Notes: a model not told the origin generated them from the letters alone. A stretch of 47,491 bases of DNA from Flavobacteriales bacterium (GCA_027023475.1 JALVVJ010000066.1:1-47491), one strand, 5' to 3'; positions 7,201 through 15,683 are shown, counted from the stretch's first letter. A program made the numbers and translations.

Positions 7201-10189
7201 CGGTTCGGCCTACACGGCCAATACGGTTTATTCCGGGCCCAACCAGGTGGTGTACAAGGGAACCGGAACCGATGTAACGGTTACCAACCTGACCAACGGA
7301 ACCACCTATTACTTTGAAATTTTTGTCCGCCAAGGAACCGATTGGTCAGCCGGGGTGGAAGTGAGCGATGTTCCGCAAGATATTACCATTCTGGAACCCG
7401 GTGATTTGGCTATTCTGGCTGTGAATACGGATATTGACAACAAACCCGGAGCCAATGACAACGGTTCCGGCGACCAAATTGCCTTTGTCTGCTTCAAAGA
7501 CATCAAACCCGGTACCAAAATTATTCTTACCGACAATGGCTACGAACGCGAAGTGGCCGGAAAATGGGGCAACACCGAAGGTGTGATTGCCATTACCCGG
7601 ACCGGCCCGGTACTTTCCAAAGGCACCATCATTGTTTTGGAAACCAACGATCAAACTAACGGAAATATTAAAAGTGCCGATCATTTTGATGTTTATACTT
7701 GTGGCTCCATTGACAATAATTGGCAAAAGGAATTCATCGCCGGCCAAGGCGGGTTTAACCTGAACAACGACGATGATGTATGGATCATGCAAGGCGGTGT
7801 TTGGAACAACGGAACCTCAGGAATTCATGATGCTACATACAATGGTAACGTGCTTTACGGCTGGACCGAAAGCGGTTGGGACGATGGCGTGGGAGACGGA
7901 ACCAACGGCACCAAATGGTCGAACCTTTACCCGTTCTCCAAATGCTTTACCACCGTGGCGCCCTCGGGAGGCGGAAAAGTGAAATTCAACGACCCGGTGG
8001 ATCCCGATTTTTCCACGACCACGAATGATAAACTCGATTGGATTGCGTTGATAAACGACGAAACAAATTGGGATACCTACGCAAGCAATTCCGATTATAA
8101 CTCGGGTGGTTACGATTATAAAAATAATAATTCCTCCTGTCCGGCCATGACCATAGCCACTTCCACCCATAGCGCCGGACTTTGGAAAGGAACCAACAAT
8201 ACCAATTGGTTCGATTGTTCCAACTGGGACAACCTCACCGTACCCGACGAAAATACCGATGTTACCATTTCCGGTTCGGCATCCAACGAAGTCATTGTGG
8301 ATGCCGGTGCCGCCGATGCCAATTTATATTCGCAAATTGCCAAGACCAATAACCTGACGATCGAAAACGGTCTTTGGTTGGAAGTAAACTCCGATAACGA
8401 CAAACTGGAAGTACACGGCAACTTGACCATCGAGAGTGGAGCGCTATTGGATTTGAGCGATGGCGATAATACTACCTCATCCGACGGTCATTTGTATTTA
8501 TACGGAAACTGGAACAATCAGGAAGGATCCGGCGGACTGGACGCCGGAAACGGAACGGTGCATTTTGTAGGTTCCGCTCCGCAAACCATTACCACGGCCG
8601 ACCCTTCGGGCGATGAAACCTTCCCGAATGTGGACTTGCAAAACGATTTTGATTTGAGCGTATCGGGTAATCTGGTAATGACCGGAAACCTCAGTGTTGC
8701 TTCGGGCAAAACCCTGGACATTTCCAACGGCCATTACCTGAAAACCGATGGAAATATTACCAACAACGGAAGTATTATCGTACGCAACCACGGCGATTTG
8801 GTACAAACCGACGACAATTCGAGCATTTCGGGTAGCGGAACCTTCCGTATGGATAAAACATCCTTGCCGCTCAATCACTACTACGATTATGTTTATTGGT
8901 CATCGCCCATCAATTCCAATGCATTGACCTTGGGAAGCATTCTCAGCAATGCTTGGCGGTACTACGCCTTTGACCCTGCTCTGCAAGACCCTGCTCAAAA
9001 TCCCAATCCCGGTTGGGTGGCCCGGACGGCTTCCGACGTGTTTGTGGTGGGCAACGGTGTGGCTATTTCGGCGCCGGTGAGTTATTCGGGCGGGAGTTTG
9101 GATGTAAGTTTCCAACACGCCAACGATCCGTTCAACAACGGTCAAATCGATGTTTCGGTTACGGTCAACGGAACAGGTGGACAGGACAACAACGACTGGA
9201 ACCTGCTAGGCAATCCTTATCCGTCGGCCTTGGATTTCGATTTGTTTGCCAACGGAAATTCCAATGTACAGGGAAGTTATTACGCCTGGACCAATTGTGC
9301 CGGCTTGGATGCCCAAGGTCATCATCAGGAAGCCGGTTATACATCCTACGCTGTGGGAACCGGCGGAACGGCGGCTTGTAGCGGTTCGGGACAAACATTG
9401 GGCCGTTATGTCCCTTCGGGTTTGGGCTTTATGATTGAAGCCCTTTCGGGCGGAACCGTATCGTTTCACAACAGTTACCGTGCCACCGGACATAACGATT
9501 ACTTTATTAACCGTCAGGCACCTGTCGACCGTATTTGGTTGGATTTGCAGGCCCAGAACGAAGGAATTTACAGCCAAAACCTGATTGCTTTTATCGACGG
9601 TGCCACCGATGCCCGCGACCGGCTCTACGACGCCCGCCACATGCTCACCGGTTCGGCTTATCTCTATACCTGGACCGACGACAGTATTCGCTGTGTCATT
9701 CAAGGGCGCCATGCTTGGGACGGAAGCACCCGTTATGTGCAAGCCGGTATTTTCTCCACCGCCGACCGGCCCATGGAAATATGCATCAATCGCGCCGAAG
9801 GCGTTTTGGACAGTATTCCGGTGTTTGTGGAAGATCATTTGTTGCAAACGGTGCACGACCTGCGTAGCGGCCCGTATCATTTTACCGTCAATGCCGGTGA
9901 TGACCCTTCGCGATTTACCTTTATTTTCGGACAACGCAGTTTGAAGGCCGGAAACACCTTGGCCGGTGAAATTATGGTGGGAAGCCGCAACGGATTGTTC
10001 CGCATTCGCAGTCCCTATCCCATGGCCGAAATTCGCGTTTTCGACATGTGGGGACGCGAAATCCGGCGTGTAAATGCGGCATTGGCGCACGAAATGCTTA
10101 TGGACTTACGCGACATTCCTTCGCAGGCCCTGCTTATGCGTATCCTCCTGGACGATGGTCGCCGCCTCGACCGCAAAATCTTGCGTTAG
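4256..10189 (+). CDS. Giant secreted endonuclease I with lamin-tail, FN3-like and T9SS sorting domains
   Basis: This 1977-residue protein starts with a signal peptide (to about residue 20, NLAAQ). An endonuclease I (EndA/NucM family) domain follows at about 25-275, with the metal/catalytic motif NREHIMPQS and candidate catalytic His114. Next come a jelly-roll-like domain (about 280-410), an Ig/FN3-like domain (about 415-515), a lamin-tail domain starting at ELIISEYVEGSGNNKYLEIY (about 520-680), three FN3-like repeats (about 690-1040), a second lamin-tail-like region (from about 1045), beta-rich repeats, and a C-terminal domain resembling a divergent T9SS type A signal (IRVFDMWGREIRR). The protein is probably surface-bound or secreted and degrades extracellular nucleic acid. 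The GTG at 4235 is a possible earlier start, but the ATG at 4256 fits the signal peptide. Confidence 0.88.
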   Translation: MKRKIVSFLLLLFSINLAAQAPAGYYDAANGKTGYQLKTALKDIITNGHTDQGYDALFSLYQNSDVDNYYENDGTLLDMYSEKPTSGDAYEYIQPDDKCTANYNAEGQCYNREHIMPQSAFSSAAPMKDDGHFVVPADGYVNNRRSNYPFGIVNNPSWTSSNGSKVGPNATSGYSGTVFEPIDEFKGDIARMLFYVATRYEDEIASWNSDMLNGTSDQVFADWFLDILRQWHADDPVSQREIDRNEAVYNYQGNRNPFIDHPEWVEEIWGNRSTASTCASESFANAPNQSSYGTITWTGDDGIDWQATDARSDQNLNGDEAIMLRNGSLTNQTSFSNGCGTLEFDYARIYSGNSTLKVFVNGVQYGGDITVSSTNSTHFSVVVNVSGNIDVELRNSPKRTLISNLQWTCYSGSGPTITNITHTPSQVHSWETVSVSADVTDPDGVAGVELHWGTTSGNLNNTINMSLSSGNTYVTDSDIPAQADGTTVYYEIYALDNNADDTTSPEQSYTVNDGACASELIISEYVEGSGNNKYLEIYNGTGSTVNMGDYQIKIYSNGGTSPSITIALNNINLADGEVFVIAHSSADAWNGSPDQTSGSLSFNGDDAVELYNTATGQSVDIIGEIGNDPGSQWGSGSTTTLDHTLVRKSSVTAGDTNGSDAFDPAVEWDGYAQDDVSHLGSHTMNCGACSEPTTDATFHANSPQNIATTSLTLNWTNGDGDNRIVVMREGSAVSFVPTDGNTYTANSDYSAATDVSGNGEYVVYNGSGSTVDVTGLTPGTLYYATIYEYNCSPGSEDYYTSGTPATDSFYTTPEKPDTFTTGCVGETSIDLTWTAPANGNYDGYLVVAREGATPHSVNSLDPNTNLGENSDYSAAPTYGSTTPYSRILYKGTGTSVSITGLTNGTSYTFEVFAYSANGTLYRYSSGKQLTKTIELNDVTSAYTSIANQQITVSWINPGSGCFDEILVVANETAGIDFSPSGDGSAYTANTVYSGPNQVVYKGTGTDVTVTNLTNGTTYYFEIFVRQGTDWSAGVEVSDVPQDITILEPGDLAILAVNTDIDNKPGANDNGSGDQIAFVCFKDIKPGTKIILTDNGYEREVAGKWGNTEGVIAITRTGPVLSKGTIIVLETNDQTNGNIKSADHFDVYTCGSIDNNWQKEFIAGQGGFNLNNDDDVWIMQGGVWNNGTSGIHDATYNGNVLYGWTESGWDDGVGDGTNGTKWSNLYPFSKCFTTVAPSGGGKVKFNDPVDPDFSTTTNDKLDWIALINDETNWDTYASNSDYNSGGYDYKNNNSSCPAMTIATSTHSAGLWKGTNNTNWFDCSNWDNLTVPDENTDVTISGSASNEVIVDAGAADANLYSQIAKTNNLTIENGLWLEVNSDNDKLEVHGNLTIESGALLDLSDGDNTTSSDGHLYLYGNWNNQEGSGGLDAGNGTVHFVGSAPQTITTADPSGDETFPNVDLQNDFDLSVSGNLVMTGNLSVASGKTLDISNGHYLKTDGNITNNGSIIVRNHGDLVQTDDNSSISGSGTFRMDKTSLPLNHYYDYVYWSSPINSNALTLGSILSNAWRYYAFDPALQDPAQNPNPGWVARTASDVFVVGNGVAISAPVSYSGGSLDVSFQHANDPFNNGQIDVSVTVNGTGGQDNNDWNLLGNPYPSALDFDLFANGNSNVQGSYYAWTNCAGLDAQGHHQEAGYTSYAVGTGGTAACSGSGQTLGRYVPSGLGFMIEALSGGTVSFHNSYRATGHNDYFINRQAPVDRIWLDLQAQNEGIYSQNLIAFIDGATDARDRLYDARHMLTGSAYLYTWTDDSIRCVIQGRHAWDGSTRYVQAGIFSTADRPMEICINRAEGVLDSIPVFVEDHLLQTVHDLRSGPYHFTVNAGDDPSRFTFIFGQRSLKAGNTLAGEIMVGSRNGLFRIRSPYPMAEIRVFDMWGREIRRVNAALAHEMLMDLRDIPSQALLMRILLDDGRRLDRKILR

Positions 10190-10204
10190 GGTTAACGCCT
10201 ACGA

Positions 10205-10640
10205 TGTGGTGAAGGTGATAGCGACGCTCCGCAATCCGGCAAGCCGGTTTGCTTCGCGGCTCCACAAGCCGTCGGGGCGCCGGCGGCGGAATGAAATTCC
10301 GCTGCCGGCGGCGCAAATGAATTCCGGTGAATGGTTTAGTTTGAATCTGCCGGTAAAATATTGCTTGACTGGAAAATTCCACTATTAATTTGCGCCGCCC
10401 GGCCCGCGCCTCCGGCGCGGGGCCGGCGCCCCTTGTCTTGCTCCGCGGGCTCCGAAGCCACTTGCCGCCTCGCTTCGCTCGGTGGCTGCGGTCTTCTTCG
10501 CCTGCTCCGGCAGCCCTGCGGTCTGCCTCCGCAGCTCCGGGAGCCGGCACGCTACGCCTACGGCTTCGCGCTTGTCTCCCTTCGCAGCCCTCGGAGCCCG
10601 ACCCGAAGGCCGGTCTCCTCGGGGCGCGGGAAACCGGCGC
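10205..10640 (-). repeat. G+C-rich composite repeat, copy B, downstream half (reverse orientation)
   Basis: This is the reverse complement of the downstream half of copies A, C and D. It contains the module with GGCGGCGCAAAT (10307-10318) and ATTTGCGCCGCC (10388-10399) around 69 nt, the G+C hairpin near 10396-10425, and CGNAG/CTNCG mini-hairpins to about 10625. It lies between the convergent endonuclease and ATL genes. The match stops near 10640, where other copies continue into the GGCGAAACCGC hairpin and the palindromic island. Confidence 0.8.
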
Positions 10641-10740
10641 TATTATGTTTTTAAAGAACTGTATGACATGAAAATCAACTCATAATTAAAAATTCAAAAT
10701 TCACAATTAACCTACGCTTGTTTTCCCGCGCAAAAATTTT

Positions 10741-11205
10741 TTACAGCAAATAACGCTCGTAGTCGGCTACATAAAACTTTTTGCCTTTTTGAACAATGTC
10801 GAATCCTTCGGCTTCCAAATGTGCCGCTTGACGCTCTATGCCGCCGGGATATTTGGCCACCAATTCACCTTTGGCTTTCACGGTGTGCCACCACGGAATG
10901 GGTTCGGGAATTTCGCCTTTGTCGGCTTTTTCTTGCGAAGCATTGGCGGCAATCCATATAAAAATACCTGTTGTGAGCGGACAAGCGGTATCGGTATTGT
11001 ATTTTCCGGCCAGCATTTTACGTAGTAGCGGAACGCTAAGCAAATGTCCGCGCGGAACTTGTGCCATCATTTCATAGACATCTTGGGGATGAGGCACCAC
11101 CATGGTTTTGGCTCCGCCCAGCCGTTTGGATTGTTTTTCATCGAGCCGGACGATTTTGGGCAGCCCTTCGGGCTGCATTTTTTCGGACCAGGATTTGCGT
11201 GCCAT
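10741..11205 (-). CDS. MGMT-fold, alkyltransferase-like (ATL-type) DNA-binding protein
   Basis: This 154-residue protein matches the DNA-binding domain of O6-alkylguanine-DNA alkyltransferases: QVPRGHLLSVPLLRKMLA (about 49-66) aligns with the winged-helix part, and PWWHTVKAKGEL..YPGGIERQ with the active-site region. The usual PCHR is replaced by PWWH (residues 104-107), so the methyl-accepting Cys is missing, as in ATL proteins that mark damaged bases for excision repair. Cys75 in ACPLTTGIF lies elsewhere and would not fill that role by alignment. The gene sits alone between the two halves of repeat copy B, in the same orientation as the repeat. Family is clear; loss of catalysis is my inference. 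Confidence 0.75.
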   Translation of the reverse strand: MARKSWSEKMQPEGLPKIVRLDEKQSKRLGGAKTMVVPHPQDVYEMMAQVPRGHLLSVPLLRKMLAGKYNTDTACPLTTGIFIWIAANASQEKADKGEIPEPIPWWHTVKAKGELVAKYPGGIERQAAHLEAEGFDIVQKGKKFYVADYERYLL

Positions 11206-11267
11206 TTTTTTTCTTTAAAGCTACAAAAAGAAAAGCAAATTACTGGTCATCAGTTCGATGTTTATCG

Positions 11268-11531
11268 TTTAAGCGCGATTTATCGCGCGCCAAAAAGCGC
11301 CAGGGATGGGAGCGGTTATGCGGCGTGGGGGAAGGGCTTGGTTTGCCGCCGGCGGCGGGGGCTCGCAGCGCAAGAGACCACGGCGCCGGCATTTGGCAAA
11401 CCGGCCTTCCCCGAGACGCATTTAAGCGGACAGCCCGACGGCGCCACGTGAACGCCGGCGGGTGCGAAAGCGCTCCGTCGTCTTGAAGCAACCGCCGATG
11501 CGTGAACGTGGGCGGCGGGGCGCCCAAAAAA
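11268..11531 (-). repeat. G+C-rich composite repeat, copy B, upstream half (reverse orientation)
   Basis: Reverse complement of the upstream half of the other copies. It contains the palindrome GCGCGATTTATCGCGC (11274-11289), CCAGGGATGGGAGCGGTTAT, GCATTTAAGCGGACAGCCC, and the boundary GGGCGCCC at about 11518-11525. Similarity ends exactly at the palindrome, on the side facing the ATL gene. Confidence 0.8.
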
Positions 11532-11542
11532 AACATCACTAC

Positions 11543-12685
11543 TTAATCGGGGAGCGGTGCATAGAAATGTAAACTGCTACCGGAAACACTGTCGGAATGG
11601 AAAATGCGGGCCAAATCGTCTAAAACCCAATCGGAATGCATGGGCGAACGTTCGAAAAAGATGATTTGCCCGCGGCTGTTGGTTTTGAGGTTGACCGAAT
11701 AGATTTTGCCCGCTTGCCAAAATGGTGCCCGGACAGCTTGGGGAACGTCCTTGCGGATTTGTTGCTTGGACGTCCACGAACCCGGGTCGAGCCAAATGCC
11801 GGAGCGGAGAAGATAGGCCACGGCGTTTTCGTAATTAATAGCCATACTGCCCGTGTGTGTGCTGTCGCGAATGACATAATCGCCGCCGGCATCGCGGATG
11901 AGTTGAGCCGCCCAGCTTGCTCCGCCGGCCATATACCATTTGTCGCCGAACATGCCACCGCGGAAAACTTTGGGCCGCTTACGTTTTTGCAGTAGCAGAG
12001 CAATGCTGTCGCGGGTGTGTTCATAACGCGCACAAATGCGGTCGAAAAGCGAATCGGCCTGCTTGCGGCGTCCGGTCAGGGCGCCGAACACGCGCAGCCA
12101 TTCGGCCCGTCCCAAAGGCGTGGTTTCGAGCCATTCGGCTATGTAAACCACCGGAATGCCTGCCTTGCGATAGAGCGAAAAATCCTTACGGTCGTTGCCG
12201 GTGGAAAACACCAGCAGGGCGTCGGGGTGCAGTGCCAGTATGGCTTCGGCGTCGGGCATCATTTCGTTGCCCACATCGTGCAGCAGACCGTTTCGGACAC
12301 GCCGGCGAAAATAGTCCGAAACGATGTAGCGTGTTTGCGTGAAGCCCACCAACCGGTGGCCGGCATCCAGCATTTCCAAAGGTTCCAAGTGTGTAACCGA
12401 AGTGGCCACAATGCGTTGGAGCGGAACATGCAGTTGCGGATATTTTTTCAAACTGTCGGGTAGGGCAGCGGTGGCGTTTCGTGCTTGCAAAACATAGGTT
12501 TGCGGTTTTCCGCCCGGAAAGGGTTGTTTGACGGTCAAAAGCGTGTAAGTGTCAAAATCGCGCAGTTCGAAAAGCCGCGCGTAGCGGTTGTTTTGCGGTG
12601 GGGGAATTTGGTTTCGGGAATGCGTCCGGCAAGCGGATAATGCCAATAGAATCAGTAGCGAAAAAAAACCAAACGACCGATGCAT
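11543..12685 (-). CDS. BtuF-like ABC transporter substrate-binding lipoprotein
   Basis: This 380-residue lipoprotein has a signal peptide with lipobox LSAC (Cys19) and a helical-backbone type III binding-protein fold typical of BtuF/FecB/FhuD. Recognisable features are LQRIVATSVTHLEPLEMLDA (about 90-109), DAEAILALHPDALLVFST, a middle helix, and FGDKWYMAGGASWAAQLIRD in the second lobe. Such proteins hand cobalamin or ferric siderophores to an inner-membrane ABC permease; no permease or ATPase gene is in this window. It begins only 4 nt after def and is the last gene of a run of five minus-strand genes. The ligand is unproven; corrinoid is the favoured guess because of btuB-btuG nearby. Confidence 0.8.
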   Translation of the reverse strand: MHRSFGFFSLLILLALSACRTHSRNQIPPPQNNRYARLFELRDFDTYTLLTVKQPFPGGKPQTYVLQARNATAALPDSLKKYPQLHVPLQRIVATSVTHLEPLEMLDAGHRLVGFTQTRYIVSDYFRRRVRNGLLHDVGNEMMPDAEAILALHPDALLVFSTGNDRKDFSLYRKAGIPVVYIAEWLETTPLGRAEWLRVFGALTGRRKQADSLFDRICARYEHTRDSIALLLQKRKRPKVFRGGMFGDKWYMAGGASWAAQLIRDAGGDYVIRDSTHTGSMAINYENAVAYLLRSGIWLDPGSWTSKQQIRKDVPQAVRAPFWQAGKIYSVNLKTNSRGQIIFFERSPMHSDWVLDDLARIFHSDSVSGSSLHFYAPLPD

Positions 12686-12689
12686 TTGT

Positions 12690-13265
12690 TTAGCGCTTGG
12701 GGAATTTCATTTTGTAGCTCACCTGCACTTGTCCTTTGGAAATTTTATCCAATTTTTTGGCCAGGAGTTTACGTTTGAGGGGCGAAAGCCGGTCGGTAAA
12801 AAGGATGCCTTCGATATGGTCGTATTCGTGTTGGATAACGCGGGCCAGGAGGCCGTCGAAGGTTTCGGTGTGTTCGTTTCCTTCGATGTCGGTGTAGCGG
12901 AGCGTGATGCGTTTGGGACGCTTGACTTTTTCATTGATGCCGGGAATACTCAGGCATCCTTCTTCGAAGGTCCATTCGTCGCCGCTTTCTTCTACCAATT
13001 GGGGGTTGATAAAGGCCATTTTGGCTTTGCGAAGTTGTTCGCGTTCCTGTTGGTCCAATTCTTCCCAACGGGCAAAGGGCGCAGGGTCGATAACAAAAAG
13101 CCGGATGGAACGGTCCACTTGCGGAGCGGCCAAACCCACGCCTTCGGCGCGGTACATGGTTTCGAACATATCGTCAATGAACCGGCGGAGCTCATCGTTG
13201 AGTTCCACGGGCTTGGCCTTTTGTTTGAGTACGGGTGTTCCGTAGGCCACAATGGGTAGAATCAT
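12690..13265 (-). CDS. def: Peptide deformylase
   Basis: This 191-residue cytoplasmic metalloenzyme removes the formyl group from the N-terminal Met of new proteins. All three motifs are present: GVGLAAPQ (42-49), EGCLS (102-106) and HEYDH (146-150), supplying the Cys and two His metal ligands and the catalytic Glu. Length is in the normal range for the family, with an insert around residues 62-80 (PAPFARWEELDQQEREQLRK) common in Bacteroidota enzymes. It lies between porT and the BtuF-like gene, with 34 and 4 nt spacing, suggesting co-transcription. Confidence 0.97.
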   Translation of the reverse strand: MILPIVAYGTPVLKQKAKPVELNDELRRFIDDMFETMYRAEGVGLAAPQVDRSIRLFVIDPAPFARWEELDQQEREQLRKAKMAFINPQLVEESGDEWTFEEGCLSIPGINEKVKRPKRITLRYTDIEGNEHTETFDGLLARVIQHEYDHIEGILFTDRLSPLKRKLLAKKLDKISKGQVQVSYKMKFPKR

Positions 13266-13299
13266 GGGACGAAATTTATTGCAAAGTTAAGCAAACGGA

Positions 13300-14001
13300 T
13301 TATTCAAATGTCAGGACCAGGTAAATTCCACGTGTGCGCAATCCGCTCAGGTGGCCTGTCCAAGGGCTATTGGGGTCTTGGTCGGGCACCAGTTCGTCGG
13401 TCAGGGCGAAAACGCCGCGAATAGCGGGGGTGAATTTGAAGTAGTACATATACATTTCCAGCCCGATACCCACCTGCCACATATAGCTGTATTTTTTGAC
13501 GCGGAAACGTCCGGCCGAATTGTCGTTGACCGAATATTGGTAAGAGGTCAGGTTGTAATTCCATCCGATGCCGGCGGTAATGTAGGGCCGCATATTTCCG
13601 TTGCGCAAAGCGCTGTATTTGAGAAAAACGGGTACGGAGATGTAGTTGGCCCGGATTTTTCGCCGCGCATCGTAGGGGTCGGAAATGTTGAGAAAATACA
13701 ATGTGCGTTCAGACATAAACACGCCGGGTTCGAGTCGCAAATTCCATTGGCGGCCCAGACGGAAGTCGGAAATCAATCCCACGTTAAAGCCCGGCGAAGT
13801 TTCCACGCGTATTTCGTTTTGGGGCGTGGTATAATCGATTTTGTAATCGAAAAAGGTGAGACCGAAGTAATAGCCCCAGTGCCAAAACACATCGTCGAAG
13901 CGCGGCAGGTTGCGGGGAGGTTCGCTGCGAAACTGAGCATGGGATTGTAAGGAAAGTCCCAATAAAACCAGTAGGAGTGCTATGCGTTTGATGGATTTCA
14001 T
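13300..14001 (-). CDS. porT: PorT-type outer-membrane protein of type IX secretion
   Basis: This 233-residue protein has a signal peptide (to about residue 22, SLQSHAQ) followed by an eight-strand-type outer-membrane barrel ending in LVLTFE. Features seen in PorT/SprT are the early HWGYYFGLTFFDYKIDY stretch and the central PVFLKYSALRNGNMRPYITA segment. PorT is needed for the T9SS, which exports cargo such as the endonuclease at 4256 and the protein at 36437. Linkage to ubiE/menG (4 nt apart) is a common arrangement in Flavobacteriia and supports the assignment. A generic PorT-family barrel is the alternative. Confidence 0.82.
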   Translation of the reverse strand: MKSIKRIALLLVLLGLSLQSHAQFRSEPPRNLPRFDDVFWHWGYYFGLTFFDYKIDYTTPQNEIRVETSPGFNVGLISDFRLGRQWNLRLEPGVFMSERTLYFLNISDPYDARRKIRANYISVPVFLKYSALRNGNMRPYITAGIGWNYNLTSYQYSVNDNSAGRFRVKKYSYMWQVGIGLEMYMYYFKFTPAIRGVFALTDELVPDQDPNSPWTGHLSGLRTRGIYLVLTFE

Positions 14002-14005
14002 GACG

Positions 14006-14737
14006 CTATGCTTTGGTGGCGATGTAGATGGTGGCTACACCGAAAGTAACCGGCAGAAACTTTAAGGGTTCAAATCCCGTTTTTCGCAAAATATCCATCA
14101 TGGCATTCCCGTAGGGAAACACTGCGATGGATTCGGGCAAATAGGTGTAAGCCGAAGCATCGCCCGAAATAAGTTTACCCAAGAAAGGCAAAATCCTGCG
14201 TGAGTAAAAACCGTAGATTTGCTTGAAAGGAAATCCTTGGGGCTGAGAAAATTCAAGAATGTAAAGTTTTCCGCCGGGCGCCAGGATACGGGCCATTTCG
14301 GCAAGTCCTTTTTCCAGATTTTCGAAATTACGCACGCCGAAGGCAACCGTAATGGCGTCGAAATTGTTATCGTCGAAGGGCATGTTTTCGGCATCGCCGC
14401 GGACGAGTTCGGCATCGATGCCGTGGTTGTCCAATTTTTTCCGGGCCACATCCAGCATGCCTTGCGACAGGTCGAAACCCACCAGGCGTTTGGGTCGGAG
14501 TTTTTTCCCTTGTAGCAAAAGCAAATCGCCGGTGCCTGTGGCCACGTCCAATATCCGCTTGGGCGCATCTTGTTTCATCAAGCGGATGATTTTATTTCGC
14601 CAGCCCTTGTCGATGCCCAAGGAAAGGAAATGGTTAAGAAAGTCGTATTTGTCCGAAATATTATCGAACATTTGTTCCACCTGGGCTTTTTTGCCTTCGG
14701 CGGAATCTTTGTAGGGTTTGACGGTGGGGCGGGTCAT
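14006..14737 (-). CDS. menG: Demethylmenaquinone methyltransferase (UbiE/MenG)
   Basis: This 243-residue SAM-dependent methyltransferase carries out the last step of menaquinone synthesis. It shows the family's N-terminal block [19 protein letters not shown], the SAM motif [13 protein letters not shown], and [20 protein letters not shown]. The C-terminal part [12 protein letters not shown] is also typical. An upstream in-frame TTG-type start at 14761 would add 8 residues; the ATG at 14737 (MTRPTV) is preferred. Co-transcription with porT is likely. menA, another gene of the pathway, is at 39677. Confidence 0.95.
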   Translation of the reverse strand: MTRPTVKPYKDSAEGKKAQVEQMFDNISDKYDFLNHFLSLGIDKGWRNKIIRLMKQDAPKRILDVATGTGDLLLLQGKKLRPKRLVGFDLSQGMLDVARKKLDNHGIDAELVRGDAENMPFDDNNFDAITVAFGVRNFENLEKGLAEMARILAPGGKLYILEFSQPQGFPFKQIYGFYSRRILPFLGKLISGDASAYTYLPESIAVFPYGNAMMDILRKTGFEPLKFLPVTFGVATIYIATKA

Positions 14738-14788
14738 GCACGGTAAAGTTTGTAATAGCAATAACGAAAAAAACGGAAATTTGTTGAA

Positions 14789-15631
14789 TCAAACATGGTA
14801 TTCGACCAAATTATCCAAGGGTTTACGCACGATTTTTCCAAGTTTCCAGCCGGTTTTTTCCACCACTTCCTTCAATTCGCGCTGATAGAAAAAAGCGATG
14901 GAACCCACAAAATGCACGGGTAATTTGTCTTTCCATTCGCGATACGCATTCATTTCGTATTCCATAAATTGGGTAAATCCGCGGTGCAAAAGCTGTTTGA
15001 TGTAGTGTTCGTCGTAGTGCTCGAACATAAATACCGAATAGGCGGCCAGGAAAGCGTTGGGTTTGTCGGAGAGGTAGATATGGGTTTTGATATAATCTTC
15101 GTCCACTTTGTGCGCTTTTTTGAAGGCACGCCTTAGGCGTTGAGGCATAATTTCGAAATAATAATCCCGAATCAATTGGCGCCCGAACCAATTGCCCGAG
15201 GCATCGTCCATCAGGGCATAGCCGAAATGACCGATGGTTTTGACAATTTCGCTTCCGTTGTAGTAACCACTGTTGGAGCCGGTGCCCATGATAGCCACCA
15301 GTCCTTTTTCCTTGCCGGCCGTAGCACGCGCAGCGGCCAAAAGGTCGTTGTAGATATTGATGCGGGCTTTTTCGAAAATGTCGGCCAGAATGTGTTTGAG
15401 CCGTTGTTGGGCGTGGGGTTCGTCGCTTCCTGCGGCATAGAGATGGACTTCGGAAATGTTGTCGGAAAAATTAAAGAGTTCACCGCTGTCGGCAATGTTC
15501 TTTTTGAGGGTTTCGTCGTCGAAAACGATGGGATTAAGACCGCCCGATTCGAACGCGCCCACCACAATTCCTTCGTTGTTCACCAGTCGCCAATCGGTTT
15601 TGGTGGATCCGGCATCGGCAATTAATTTCAT
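14789..15631 (-). CDS. N-acetylglucosamine kinase-like protein (BadF/BadG/BcrA/BcrD ATPase family)
   Basis: This 280-residue cytoplasmic kinase-like protein of the actin/hexokinase fold has the phosphate-1 motif ADAGSTKTDW (5-14), the phosphate-2-like IMGTGSNSGYY (about 114-124) and GNWFGRQLIRDYY. Close relatives are N-acetylglucosamine kinases that feed recycled amino sugars into metabolism, but the substrate cannot be read from the sequence. It is the first gene of the minus-strand run down to 11543, with 51 nt before menG, and is divergent from the ZIP transporter. Confidence 0.85.
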   Translation of the reverse strand: MKLIADAGSTKTDWRLVNNEGIVVGAFESGGLNPIVFDDETLKKNIADSGELFNFSDNISEVHLYAAGSDEPHAQQRLKHILADIFEKARINIYNDLLAAARATAGKEKGLVAIMGTGSNSGYYNGSEIVKTIGHFGYALMDDASGNWFGRQLIRDYYFEIMPQRLRRAFKKAHKVDEDYIKTHIYLSDKPNAFLAAYSVFMFEHYDEHYIKQLLHRGFTQFMEYEMNAYREWKDKLPVHFVGSIAFFYQRELKEVVEKTGWKLGKIVRKPLDNLVEYHV

Positions 15632-15683
15632 AGGCAGTTTATTATGAGGTAAAAAATAATGCCCAAAAATAGGACAATTTGCC

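Noticed and set aside
6296-7333. 345-codon antisense frame under the endonuclease gene
   Set aside because: It is a shadow of the strongly biased coding frame on the plus strand and has no recognisable domain or signal.
14041-14100. GGTTCAAATCCCG resembling a tRNA T-loop
   Set aside because: It lies in the coding frame of menG (FEPLKFLP region), and no acceptor stem or cloverleaf can be formed around it.
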